The notes beneath the pieces are model-generated. The model made no database searches and was not told the origin of the DNA. It saw only the letters and a list, made by a program, of their open reading frames with translations. A DNA stretch of 31,066 nucleotides from Treponema sp. UBA4326 (GTDB lineage Bacteria > Spirochaetota > Spirochaetia > Treponematales > Treponemataceae): NCBI GenBank assembly GCA_002393835.1, contig DGTW01000371.1:1-31066 (forward strand), given 5' to 3'. The translations under genes were made by a program, and so were the position numbers. This document shows, piece after piece, positions 7,732 through 15,345 of the stretch. Each line of letters starts with the position of its first letter. Positions within the stretch are counted from its first letter, which is position 1.

Positions 7732-8997
7732 ATGAAAAAAAATGTTTTGAAGTCACTTTTACTTTCGGCCATGGCTTTTTTCTGCTCTTCTTCTCTTTTT
7801 TCTGCGGAATTTGAGGGAGATTTGCTTTCAAAACCCTTCCGAATTTTTGAGCTTGGAATTGACGCAAATGCGGCCTTCGCAAACAGCAATTTCATGCTAA
7901 AGGATATACTGAAGAAAAATCTTGTTTTCGACCTTAAAAAAATTGCTTCTGATGTTCCTGAAGACGGATTTTCTCTTGGGCTTTACAATAAGGAATCGGT
8001 TTTCATCAATTTGAATTTGAGCAGCCGCTTCAGGTTTTCGCTCTTCACCAATGTGGAGACTATCGGTCGCTTCAACATTGGAAAAGACATGTTCGATATT
8101 CTTGCAGACGGTCTTTCTGTCGGAGAAAGCCGGACGAGCGATGTTGATGGAGCCGCTGAGTCTTACATCTGCATTGGCTCTTCTTTCCAAACAATAATCA
8201 AGGATATCGGTATAAAATTCACGCCGACTTATTTTGCCCCGATTTTCTATATTCCAAAGACTACGGCAACAGCTTCCGTCAAATCCGATTCCAGCGGAGC
8301 CATTCGCGCAGAGGCAGAGGCAAACATAGACATTTATACGGCACTCGACATGCATGACTTCATCGAAAACGGCAAACATTTCGATGATTTGAATCTTAGT
8401 GCAGGAAGGCTTCTTTCTCATGGTGGCTTTGATTTTTCTATTGAAGCCGAGCGAAACTGGCTCGAAAGTCTTAACGCAGGTCTTTACACGAGAATTCCTC
8501 TGGTTGCAGGCACATTAAAGCACAAAATGAGTACCCGAGTCTGGGCTTATTTCTACGAAACAAATGCCCTTGGTTATCTCAATGACACAGAGGAGCACGG
8601 AAGCGACTCCGGCCATGATGATTTTACATATTCAAATGAAAGCCGCGATATTCACCGCCCCTTCAAGCTTGGGCTGAATGCGACTTACATGCCTTTCGGC
8701 GACTGGTTCAAGATTAAGCCCGCCATTGGCTTTGCTGTAAGAAACCCCTATTCGGCAGAGGCAACTTTCTATCCTGAATATGCCCTTGATTTTAGGCTTT
8801 CTGTGGTCAAACATATTTTTAACTTCAATCTTGGAACGGCATATCAGAATCAGATATTCCAGCAGAGATTTGGCTTTAGCTTTAACTTCCGTGCCATTGA
8901 GATTATGGCTCAGGCCAGCTGGTGCGGAACGACCTTTGTTTCAAGTTTTAAGAGAGACGGCTACGGGGCCTTTGTTGGCTTGCGTTTCGGCTGGTAA
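7732..8997 (+). CDS. Exported beta-barrel-like outer membrane protein, function unknown
   Basis: 421 aa with an N-terminal signal peptide (MKKNVLKSLLLSAMAFFCSS, then SLFSAEF, cleavage probably after FSA). The body has alternating hydrophobic and aromatic strands typical of outer membrane barrels (FRFSLFTNVETIGRF, AYFYETNAL, PAIGFAV) and ends in GLRFGW with a terminal aromatic residue, a usual barrel signature. A strong ribosome binding site (GGGGAGGG) precedes ATG 7732. It directly follows the large lipoprotein gene and is closed by a hairpin terminator, so the two form one unit. No specific family was recognised and the transport or adhesion role is open. Confidence 0.75.
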   Translation: MKKNVLKSLLLSAMAFFCSSSLFSAEFEGDLLSKPFRIFELGIDANAAFANSNFMLKDILKKNLVFDLKKIASDVPEDGFSLGLYNKESVFINLNLSSRFRFSLFTNVETIGRFNIGKDMFDILADGLSVGESRTSDVDGAAESYICIGSSFQTIIKDIGIKFTPTYFAPIFYIPKTTATASVKSDSSGAIRAEAEANIDIYTALDMHDFIENGKHFDDLNLSAGRLLSHGGFDFSIEAERNWLESLNAGLYTRIPLVAGTLKHKMSTRVWAYFYETNALGYLNDTEEHGSDSGHDDFTYSNESRDIHRPFKLGLNATYMPFGDWFKIKPAIGFAVRNPYSAEATFYPEYALDFRLSVVKHIFNFNLGTAYQNQIFQQRFGFSFNFRAIEIMAQASWCGTTFVSSFKRDGYGAFVGLRFGW

Positions 8998-9002
8998 AAA
9001 AA

Positions 9003-9042
9003 AGCGTTCGGAAACCATTCTAGTTTTCGAACGCTTTTTTTT
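9003..9042. terminator. Bidirectional terminator between the barrel gene and fbp
   Basis: A 13-bp stem (9003-9015 with 9023-9035, one G-T pair) and a 7-nt loop, with an A tract before and a T tract after. It serves the rightward barrel gene and the leftward fbp, whose stop codon sits at the edge of the T tract. Confidence 0.9.
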
Positions 9043-10936
9043 ATTGACCCCTTCGGTAGAGTTCAAGTAAATCTTCCAACTCTGCAATCTGCTCTTTGAT
9101 TTCCAGACCTCGGTCTGTGTCGGCGACATAGTGGCGGCTGGGGAATTTTTCGACCGTAATCGTGTCGCTAACGATGTCGCTGTCCGTGGCTATCATCTGG
9201 TCGCAGCTGGTGAATTTTTCGTGCACCACAAGGCGCAGTCCGTAAGAATTACAGACTAAAGTGTAACCCGCGATTCCTGTTTTTTCGTGGTAGGCTGCGG
9301 CAAATCCTCCGTCGATAATCAGGAGCTTTCCGCCGCATTTAATCGGTGAATCGCCTTTTTTGACTTCCTGAGGGACATGGCCGTTTATGATGTGGGCGGT
9401 CTTCGGGTCGAGTCCGAATTCCGTGAGGATTGCTTCAACAGTGGCCACATCTTCAACTTCGTCGTAATAGTGATTTTTGTGTTCCTTACTGGCGGCCTTG
9501 TCTTCAATGAACATGTTTTCAAAACAGGCCATTTTGTCTTTGCCGAATAATGGCGATTTAGGCCCAGTCCACAAATACCAGAGAATGCTTTCGCCCCTTT
9601 CCTTTTCTTTTGAACCAGGCTTTGAAAAGTAGCCCTTTCTTGCCCAGACTTCAAGCTCGTCATAGAGAGCCTTGCCGGAGAATTCCTTGCCGAAAATATT
9701 GACTTTAAGGAATTTTCCTTCTGAATCAAGGGGCATACAGCCGTGGTAAAGCAGGTTTCCGTTGAAGACCTTGTACAAATTGCCTTTTTTGTAGAGAAAT
9801 TTCACATGATTCTGCAATTTTTCGCAGTGCATAAAAGAATAGGCCAGGCGGTTCATCACCATGATTTCGTCTTCGTTGAGTTTTGCCGGGTTTTTGCGGT
9901 CTATGGTCGGAAAATCATTGTTTAAATTTGTTGAATTCAGCGGCCATTCTTTTCCGTCTATGGTGATTGTGCCTTTTTCCCAGTTGATTTTGTCGAGGAT
10001 GAGCCGCTTATCCATTTCAAATTCTGGATTCTGGCGAATCATTGCGTCTTCAAGCTTAAACTGAATGATGGAGATAGCCTTATGAACGGCGTGCCTGTCC
10101 ATGTGGCCGTAGGCCTTCATGCAGAAAGTGACGAGGGGCGTGAGGTTGATTCCGTAGCCTTCTTCGAGGACATCAAGGTTGTTGTAGCGGGCGCAAAGGC
10201 GGACCACATTGGCGATGCAGATTTTACTTCCTGCGGCAGCACCCATCCAGACTACATCGTGGTTGCCCCACTGAATATCCATGGAGTGATAATGAATGAG
10301 CTTGTCGAGAATCTGATGAGGCCCTGGTCCCCGGTCGAAAATGTCTCCGATAATGTGCAGATGGTCGATTACGAGGGTCTGAATCATGTTGCATAAGGCT
10401 TCGATAAGGGCTTCAGCCGCCCCGATTCTGATTACGGTCTGCAATATAGAGTTGTAGTAGGCCTGCTTGTCGGTCAGCTCTTCCTTTTCAGTAATCAGCT
10501 CCTCGATGACATAGGCGAAATCTTCTGGCATGATTTTGCGAACTTTTGAGCGGGTGTATTTTGATGAAACCCGGCGGAGCATTGCCACAAGGCGGTGCAG
10601 GGTGACTGTGTACCAGTCCTTTAAATCCTCGCCTTTTTCTGTCTGGCGAACGATCTCAAGCTTTTCTTTGGGGTAGTAAATCAGCGTTGCCAGCGCTCTT
10701 TTGGTGCTTGCCGTTTCTGTGTTGCCAAAAACTTCTTCAATTTTTGTCCTGATGGAACCTGAGCCGTTTCGCAATACATGTGAAAACTGCTGGAATTCGC
10801 CGTGAATGTCTGTCAAAAAGTGCTCAGTGCCTTTTGGCAGGGAGAGAATTGCCTGAAGATTGACGATTTCAGAAATTACGGCTCTTTCGGTGGGGTATTG
10901 CCTGGAAAGAACCCGAAGAAATTTTTCGCTATACAT
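9041..10936 (-). CDS. fbp: Class III fructose-1,6-bisphosphatase
   Basis: This enzyme hydrolyses fructose 1,6-bisphosphate to fructose 6-phosphate in gluconeogenesis, in the cytoplasm. It is the Firmicutes-type (class III) enzyme with a metallophosphatase core: FLTDIHGE with D43 and H45, GDIFDRGP at 197-204 and GNHD at 224-227, the expected metal-binding series. At 631 aa it matches the long family size. GGAG lies about 7 nt before ATG 10936. It follows pyrC on the same strand after a 58-bp gap, so it may be transcribed with it. The C-terminal third (NGHVPQEVKKGDSPIKC) also fits the family. No anomaly seen. Confidence 0.95.
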   Translation of the reverse strand: MYSEKFLRVLSRQYPTERAVISEIVNLQAILSLPKGTEHFLTDIHGEFQQFSHVLRNGSGSIRTKIEEVFGNTETASTKRALATLIYYPKEKLEIVRQTEKGEDLKDWYTVTLHRLVAMLRRVSSKYTRSKVRKIMPEDFAYVIEELITEKEELTDKQAYYNSILQTVIRIGAAEALIEALCNMIQTLVIDHLHIIGDIFDRGPGPHQILDKLIHYHSMDIQWGNHDVVWMGAAAGSKICIANVVRLCARYNNLDVLEEGYGINLTPLVTFCMKAYGHMDRHAVHKAISIIQFKLEDAMIRQNPEFEMDKRLILDKINWEKGTITIDGKEWPLNSTNLNNDFPTIDRKNPAKLNEDEIMVMNRLAYSFMHCEKLQNHVKFLYKKGNLYKVFNGNLLYHGCMPLDSEGKFLKVNIFGKEFSGKALYDELEVWARKGYFSKPGSKEKERGESILWYLWTGPKSPLFGKDKMACFENMFIEDKAASKEHKNHYYDEVEDVATVEAILTEFGLDPKTAHIINGHVPQEVKKGDSPIKCGGKLLIIDGGFAAAYHEKTGIAGYTLVCNSYGLRLVVHEKFTSCDQMIATDSDIVSDTITVEKFPSRHYVADTDRGLEIKEQIAELEDLLELYRRGQ

Positions 10937-10994
10937 AAAAAACTCCGAGAATCATACTGAAAAAGTCAGCATGACAAGTATTGTGAAGATTCAG

Positions 10995-12425
10995 TTAAAA
11001 CACTTTTTTTCCGCCAAAGAAGGTCGCATGCACTTTTCCTGTAAGCTGCTTTCCTTCGAGGGGAGTGGATTTTCCCTTGCTGGCAAAATTCTCGCTGTTT
11101 ACAATCCAGTCTTCATCTGGATTTACAAGAACCAAATCTGCATTGTAGCCGACTTTGAGACGGCCTGCATTGATTCTTAAAAGTCTGGCTGGATTTGCAC
11201 TCATAAGGCGGGAAAGTTTTGAAAGTGAAAAATCTTCTTTTTTTACGAGGATTGTGTTGCAGACGGCAAAGGCCGTTTCTATTCCGGTAAAGCCTGGTGC
11301 TCCCTTTGCCTTGTCTTCCTGGGTGTGGGGGGCATGGTCTGTGGCGATTGCGTCCACCGTGCCGTCACGGAGGGCTTCGATAATTGCCCGACGGTCGTCT
11401 TCACTTCGGAGAGGTGGATTTACCAGAGCCCTGATGTTGGGAGCGTCTGTGCCGACAAGCCCTAAATGATGGGGCGTGACTTCAACCGTACAGTCAAAGC
11501 CATGCGGCGTGTTTCCCCAGCTAATTTCTTCCTTTGCCCGGCGAACAGCATCCATGCTGACTTTTGTCGAGCAATGGCAGATGTGAATGTGACAGCCTGC
11601 ACTTTTTGCAATTTCGATATTGCGGAGCGTGGCCGTGTCTTCTGCCAGGGCTAGAATTGAATTGGCCTTTGTAAGGTTTCCGTCGATTTCAAAATTTACC
11701 GAGGCCGGAACATTGGGCGTTTCGACATTTACTTTTCCGGCTGGAATTCCGTATTGCTCCATGAAGCCAAGTGCCCGCTGGCGGTATGGCCGGGCGGCCT
11801 GTGCTAGCGACGGATCTTCGCAATGGCAGCTTACAATGATGTTTTTTTCGCCGGCCTTTTTCATTCCCTCCAGCATGACGGCGGCGGAATCTACATCGTG
11901 ACCGTCTTCGGTGATTACAGGAAATTCATCGTTTGTGAGTGAATCGAGACAGCTTGTGTCTTTTCCCTCAAAATTCTTCGTAATGCTGACAGTCTGGAAA
12001 ACCCGGGCAAGATTTTTGGAATTTGCCTCTTCCATGACTTTTTTGGCAAGTTCACGGTCTGAAATTACTGGATTTGTGTTCGGCATGAGTACGACCGTAC
12101 CGTAACCGCCTGCAACTGCCGCATGAAGGCCTGAATCCAAATCTTCCTTTTGAGTCTGCCCCGGATAGCGGAAGTGAACATGCATGTCGATGAAAGAAGG
12201 CATGAGTGTTAAGCCTTTTGCATCGTAAAGCTCTGGAGCTGACTCAAACTCACTTTCTGTAAGGAAAGCCTGAGCCAAAAGTAGGGCGTTTTTTGCGCTT
12301 TTACATTCGCCCAGAGTGATTCCGCGGATTTTACCCTCAGCAATGATGATGGTGCCATTGCCGTCCATTTTTGAATCGACCAGACGTGCGTTATAAATAA
12401 TCAGAATAGAAGAATTTTTTTTCAT
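10995..12425 (-). CDS. pyrC: Dihydroorotase
   Basis: This enzyme closes carbamoyl aspartate to dihydroorotate, the third step of pyrimidine synthesis, in the cytoplasm. It is an amidohydrolase-fold enzyme of the multifunctional-type class: H82 and H84 in DMHVHFR, D174 in EDGHD, H201 in SCHCED, H284 in HCST and D363 in ATDHAPH, a complete metal and catalytic set. There is no sign of the carboxylated lysine of other members, consistent with the D-type class I enzymes. At 476 aa it is slightly long because of an insert at about residues 40-66. The start ATG has no Shine-Dalgarno; an extended -10 TGCTATACT ends 10 nt upstream. pyrI lies 2.3 kb away but is not adjacent. Confidence 0.95.
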   Translation of the reverse strand: MKKNSSILIIYNARLVDSKMDGNGTIIIAEGKIRGITLGECKSAKNALLLAQAFLTESEFESAPELYDAKGLTLMPSFIDMHVHFRYPGQTQKEDLDSGLHAAVAGGYGTVVLMPNTNPVISDRELAKKVMEEANSKNLARVFQTVSITKNFEGKDTSCLDSLTNDEFPVITEDGHDVDSAAVMLEGMKKAGEKNIIVSCHCEDPSLAQAARPYRQRALGFMEQYGIPAGKVNVETPNVPASVNFEIDGNLTKANSILALAEDTATLRNIEIAKSAGCHIHICHCSTKVSMDAVRRAKEEISWGNTPHGFDCTVEVTPHHLGLVGTDAPNIRALVNPPLRSEDDRRAIIEALRDGTVDAIATDHAPHTQEDKAKGAPGFTGIETAFAVCNTILVKKEDFSLSKLSRLMSANPARLLRINAGRLKVGYNADLVLVNPDEDWIVNSENFASKGKSTPLEGKQLTGKVHATFFGGKKVF

Positions 12426-12435
12426 AATGACTTAT

Positions 12436-12444
12436 AGTATAGCA
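12436..12444 (-). promoter_or_regulatory. Extended -10 promoter of pyrC, near-leaderless
   Basis: On the minus strand TGC followed by TATACT (12444-12436) ends 10 nt before ATG. No clear -35 and no ribosome binding site are visible, so the transcript would begin within a few bases of the start codon. Confidence 0.6.
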
Positions 12445-12502
12445 CAGCTTTTCCTTTTGGGACTAGAGTAAATTCAGTCCAAAAACATTCGCAAGAAAAA
12501 AT

Positions 12503-12531
12503 TTGCCGAATTGGCTCTGTTTAATTATATT
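12503..12531 (+). promoter_or_regulatory. Promoter of the DUF3737 gene, near-leaderless
   Basis: TTGCCG (12503-12508), a 17-nt spacer and TATATT (12526-12531), which ends 9 nt before ATG 12541. No ribosome binding site is present in the 9-nt interval. Confidence 0.6.
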
Positions 12532-12540
12532 TAATACAAT

Positions 12541-13419
12541 ATGAATTTTGAATGCAACTTTGAGAATCAGACTTTTGACCAGGAACGAGCCCTTTATGGC
12601 GTGAAAAATGCTCTAGTAAAAAACTGTCGCTTTGACGGGCCAGCTGACGGCGAATCAGCCCTAAAGGAAGCCTCAGCAATCAGCGTGGAGGACTGCTTTA
12701 TGAACCTCCGCTATCCTTTCTGGCATGTGACAGAGGCTAAAATCAAGGGATGCGAGCTGACCGAAAACTGCCGGGCTGCCCTCTGGTACGATAAAAAAAT
12801 TGAAATTGACTCCTGCAAGCTGAATGGAATCAAAGCCTTGAGGGAATGTGAGGACATTATCCTTAAAAATAGCCAGGTTTCGTCCCCGGAATTCATCTGG
12901 AAATGCAAAAATCTTGTAATTGAAAATACGACAATCAGCGATTCAGAATATCCCTTCTTTGAGGTGGAAAATGCTAAAATCACCGGCCTTAAAATGAAAG
13001 GAAAATATTCTTTTCAGTATGACCGGGACATAGAGATTAGTGACTCAGAACTGGATACAAAAGACGCATTCTGGCACACAAAAAATGTGACTGTCAAAAA
13101 TAGCGTAATCAAAAGCGAATATCTGGGCTGGTATTCAGAAAACCTTACCCTGATTGACTGCCACATTATCGGAACCCAGCCCTTCTGTTACTGCAAGAAT
13201 CTTGTGCTTAAAAATTGCACCATGGAAGGCTGCGACCTGGCTTTTGAGCGTTCTTCAGTTCATGCAGATGTTCGGGGCAAAATCGACAGCGTAAAGAACA
13301 TTCTTTCAGGAAGCGTGACAGCAGATGAAATCGGCGAAATCATTATGGAAGAAAGCATCGTCGATAAGAGTCAGTCTCAGATTGTGATTCGAGGTGAAAA
13401 TAAAAGAAAAAGTCTGTAA
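12541..13419 (+). CDS. DUF3737 family beta-helix protein
   Basis: 292 aa with a repetitive pattern of about 20-22 residues built on N/D-C/S-x-hydrophobic turns (VKNCRF, VEDCFM, IKGCELT, LKNSQV, IENTTI, VKNSVI, LIDCHI, LKNCTM). This is what a right-handed parallel beta-helix looks like and fits the DUF3737 family, for which I know no established function. No signal peptide or transmembrane segment is present, so the protein is cytoplasmic. Many repeats carry aromatic residues at the same place (FWHV, LWYD, FIWK, FWHT, GWYS, FCYC), suggesting an aromatic ladder along the helix. The gene stands alone between pyrC (divergent) and sstT (convergent). Confidence 0.8.
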   Translation: MNFECNFENQTFDQERALYGVKNALVKNCRFDGPADGESALKEASAISVEDCFMNLRYPFWHVTEAKIKGCELTENCRAALWYDKKIEIDSCKLNGIKALRECEDIILKNSQVSSPEFIWKCKNLVIENTTISDSEYPFFEVENAKITGLKMKGKYSFQYDRDIEISDSELDTKDAFWHTKNVTVKNSVIKSEYLGWYSENLTLIDCHIIGTQPFCYCKNLVLKNCTMEGCDLAFERSSVHADVRGKIDSVKNILSGSVTADEIGEIIMEESIVDKSQSQIVIRGENKRKSL

Positions 13420-13468
13420 GCTGCTTCAAAATACAATTCTGAGTCAAAGAGGAATTATTCTATTTTTT

Positions 13469-14707
13469 TTAAAATTCTGGAAGTGGCTTGCCCTGGCGCA
13501 ACCATGATTTATATTCGGCGGTTGCAGTAAAGAGAACATCGCAAGATGAATTGAGTGCTGTTTCGATACTGTCTTGTACGACTCCGATGATAAAACCCAC
13601 TCCAACGACCTGCATTGAGATGTCGTTTGAAATGCCGAAAAGTGAACAGGCCATGGGAATCAAAAGAAGGGAACCGCCTGCGACACCGGAAGCTCCGCAT
13701 GCACCCAATGTGGCCATGAGACAGAGAAAAATGGCTGTAGGAATATCAACAGAAATTCCTAATGTGTGAGCCGCTGCAAGAGTCATAACGGCGATTGTGA
13801 TTGCCGCACCATCCATATTGATTGTAGCGCCCAAAGGAATTGAAACTGAATACATTTCTTTGTCTAAGCCTAATTTTTCGCAGAGTTCCATATTGACTGG
13901 AATATTTGCGGCTGAGCTTCTCGTAAAGAATGCTGTGATACCGCTGTTTTTTACACATCTCCAGACAAGTGGATAAGGATTGCAGCGAAGGTTTATTGCT
14001 ACGATAAGAGGTGAAACGACGAAAACCATGAAGAGCATTGAACCGACCAGAAGGGCGAGCAAAGAACCGTAATTCTTAAAGATACCGATTCCGTTTGTTG
14101 CAACGGTCATAAATACAAGGCTAAAGATTCCGAAAGGAGCGAGGTTAATAATCCAGCGGACAATTTTTGAAATTGCTTCTGCCACATCTGTCATGCACTG
14201 TTTTGTGTTTTCGCTTACAAATGATTTAATTGCAAGACCAAAAAGGGAAGCCCACACAAGAATTCCAATGTAATTTGCGCGAACCAGAGAATCAATTGGA
14301 TTTGAAACTGCATTAATCAGAAGATTCTTTAAGACTTCTCCAATTCCTGTTGGAGCAGAGTTTGCCACTGTTTTCCGTGCGAGAGTGATTGTCTGAGGAA
14401 AAAGAAAACTTGCCGCAACGGCTACAAATGAAGCCAGCAGAGTGCTTATGATATAGAGAAAAAGAACAGTTCTGAAGCGACGGTCAAGTTTCGTACCTCC
14501 TTTTGCCAGAGAAGTGGCTACGAGGGCAAAAACGAGAACCGGGGCAACAGCTTTGAGGGCGCCGACGAATAAATCACCTAAAACTCCAAGCCATAACTGA
14601 GATGGAATTAAGATTCCGAACAGGGCACCTATTACAATTCCGATAAGAATACGAAGAATTAAACTCGTTTTGTTGTAAGCTGCTACAATTTTTGAAAAAT
14701 AGTTCAT
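13469..14707 (-). CDS. sstT: Serine/threonine:sodium symporter
   Basis: An inner-membrane DAACS-family (dicarboxylate/amino acid:cation) symporter importing serine and threonine with sodium. At 412 aa it shows multiple hydrophobic helices and the family signatures: a serine-rich hairpin (TRSSAANIPVNMELCEKLGL), the NMDGAAITIAV motif of TM7 and the GVAGGSLLLIPMA re-entrant loop with VGVGFIIGVVQDSIETALNSS. These match SstT rather than GltP/DctA. It lies 34 bp downstream of pyrI on the same strand and may be co-transcribed, although a TATATA about 18 nt upstream could give it its own promoter. Confidence 0.95.
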   Translation of the reverse strand: MNYFSKIVAAYNKTSLILRILIGIVIGALFGILIPSQLWLGVLGDLFVGALKAVAPVLVFALVATSLAKGGTKLDRRFRTVLFLYIISTLLASFVAVAASFLFPQTITLARKTVANSAPTGIGEVLKNLLINAVSNPIDSLVRANYIGILVWASLFGLAIKSFVSENTKQCMTDVAEAISKIVRWIINLAPFGIFSLVFMTVATNGIGIFKNYGSLLALLVGSMLFMVFVVSPLIVAINLRCNPYPLVWRCVKNSGITAFFTRSSAANIPVNMELCEKLGLDKEMYSVSIPLGATINMDGAAITIAVMTLAAAHTLGISVDIPTAIFLCLMATLGACGASGVAGGSLLLIPMACSLFGISNDISMQVVGVGFIIGVVQDSIETALNSSCDVLFTATAEYKSWLRQGKPLPEF

Positions 14708-14741
14708 ATCACTTTCTTGGGGTTTATATATTTACCTGATT

Positions 14742-15176
14742 TTAGTCGATTGAGCCGGCTGCGTAGAGTGCATCGCAGTATTCGCAGGCGTACTGGGCTT
14801 TTTCCTTGTTTATCAGCTTGAAAACTGGACGCACGTAGTTTTCCGTAACGGTGATGCAGCGAGGGTTTTTGCAGTGAATGACATTTTCCACTCGCTCCGG
14901 CAGTTCCATGTTGATTTTGCGGACGATTTTCTCGTCTTTGATGACATTGATGCAGATGTTAGGGTCGATGAAACCCAGAACTGAATAGTCGATGTTGATT
15001 ATGTTGTCAATTTTGATGATGTCTTTTTTGCCAGACTTTTTTGATGCCACATTCATGATGAGGGCACAAGAAAAATCAGCCTTGTCCAGTCCCAAAAAGT
15101 GAAAAATCTGAGGCCCGAAGCCCGCCTTGATGTGGTCAATGACCAGACCGTTTTTGATTGTATCTACATTCAGCAT
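14742..15176 (-). CDS. pyrI: Aspartate carbamoyltransferase regulatory chain
   Basis: PyrI carries allosteric control (ATP, CTP) of aspartate carbamoyltransferase, the committed pyrimidine step, and binds the catalytic PyrB trimers through a zinc domain. At 144 aa, slightly shorter than the enteric 153, it has an N-terminal nucleotide-binding half (NGLVIDHIKAGFG, LGLDKAD) and four zinc cysteines at C102, C107, C131 and C134 (HCKNPRC and ACEYC). AAGGAA lies 8 nt before ATG 15176. pyrB is not in this window, so either it lies elsewhere or the operon was split. sstT follows after 34 bp. Confidence 0.95.
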   Translation of the reverse strand: MLNVDTIKNGLVIDHIKAGFGPQIFHFLGLDKADFSCALIMNVASKKSGKKDIIKIDNIINIDYSVLGFIDPNICINVIKDEKIVRKINMELPERVENVIHCKNPRCITVTENYVRPVFKLINKEKAQYACEYCDALYAAGSID

Positions 15177-15308
15177 TTTTTATATTCCTTAAAACATATT
15201 CTAGCATACTCTCAAAAATAAAAACAGACGGAAAAGTCATCTTCATGCATGAAACTTGTTGAAATATCAGGGGGCGCGATTTTTTGTCGCAAAAACTGCC
15301 GTGATTAT

Positions 15309-15338
15309 TTGCCAGAATTCTTTTTTTCGTTTTATACT
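15309..15338 (+). promoter_or_regulatory. Promoter of the polysaccharide lyase gene, leaderless
   Basis: TTGCCA (15309-15314), an 18-nt spacer and TATACT (15333-15338), which ends 7 nt before GTG 15346. The expected transcription start coincides with the start codon, and there is no ribosome binding site. Confidence 0.65.
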
Positions 15339-15345
15339 TACTTTT

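Noticed and set aside
15256..15345. Longer start of the polysaccharide lyase
   Set aside because: It would place about 30 extra residues before the signal peptide and lies upstream of the best promoter; GTG 15346 fits better.
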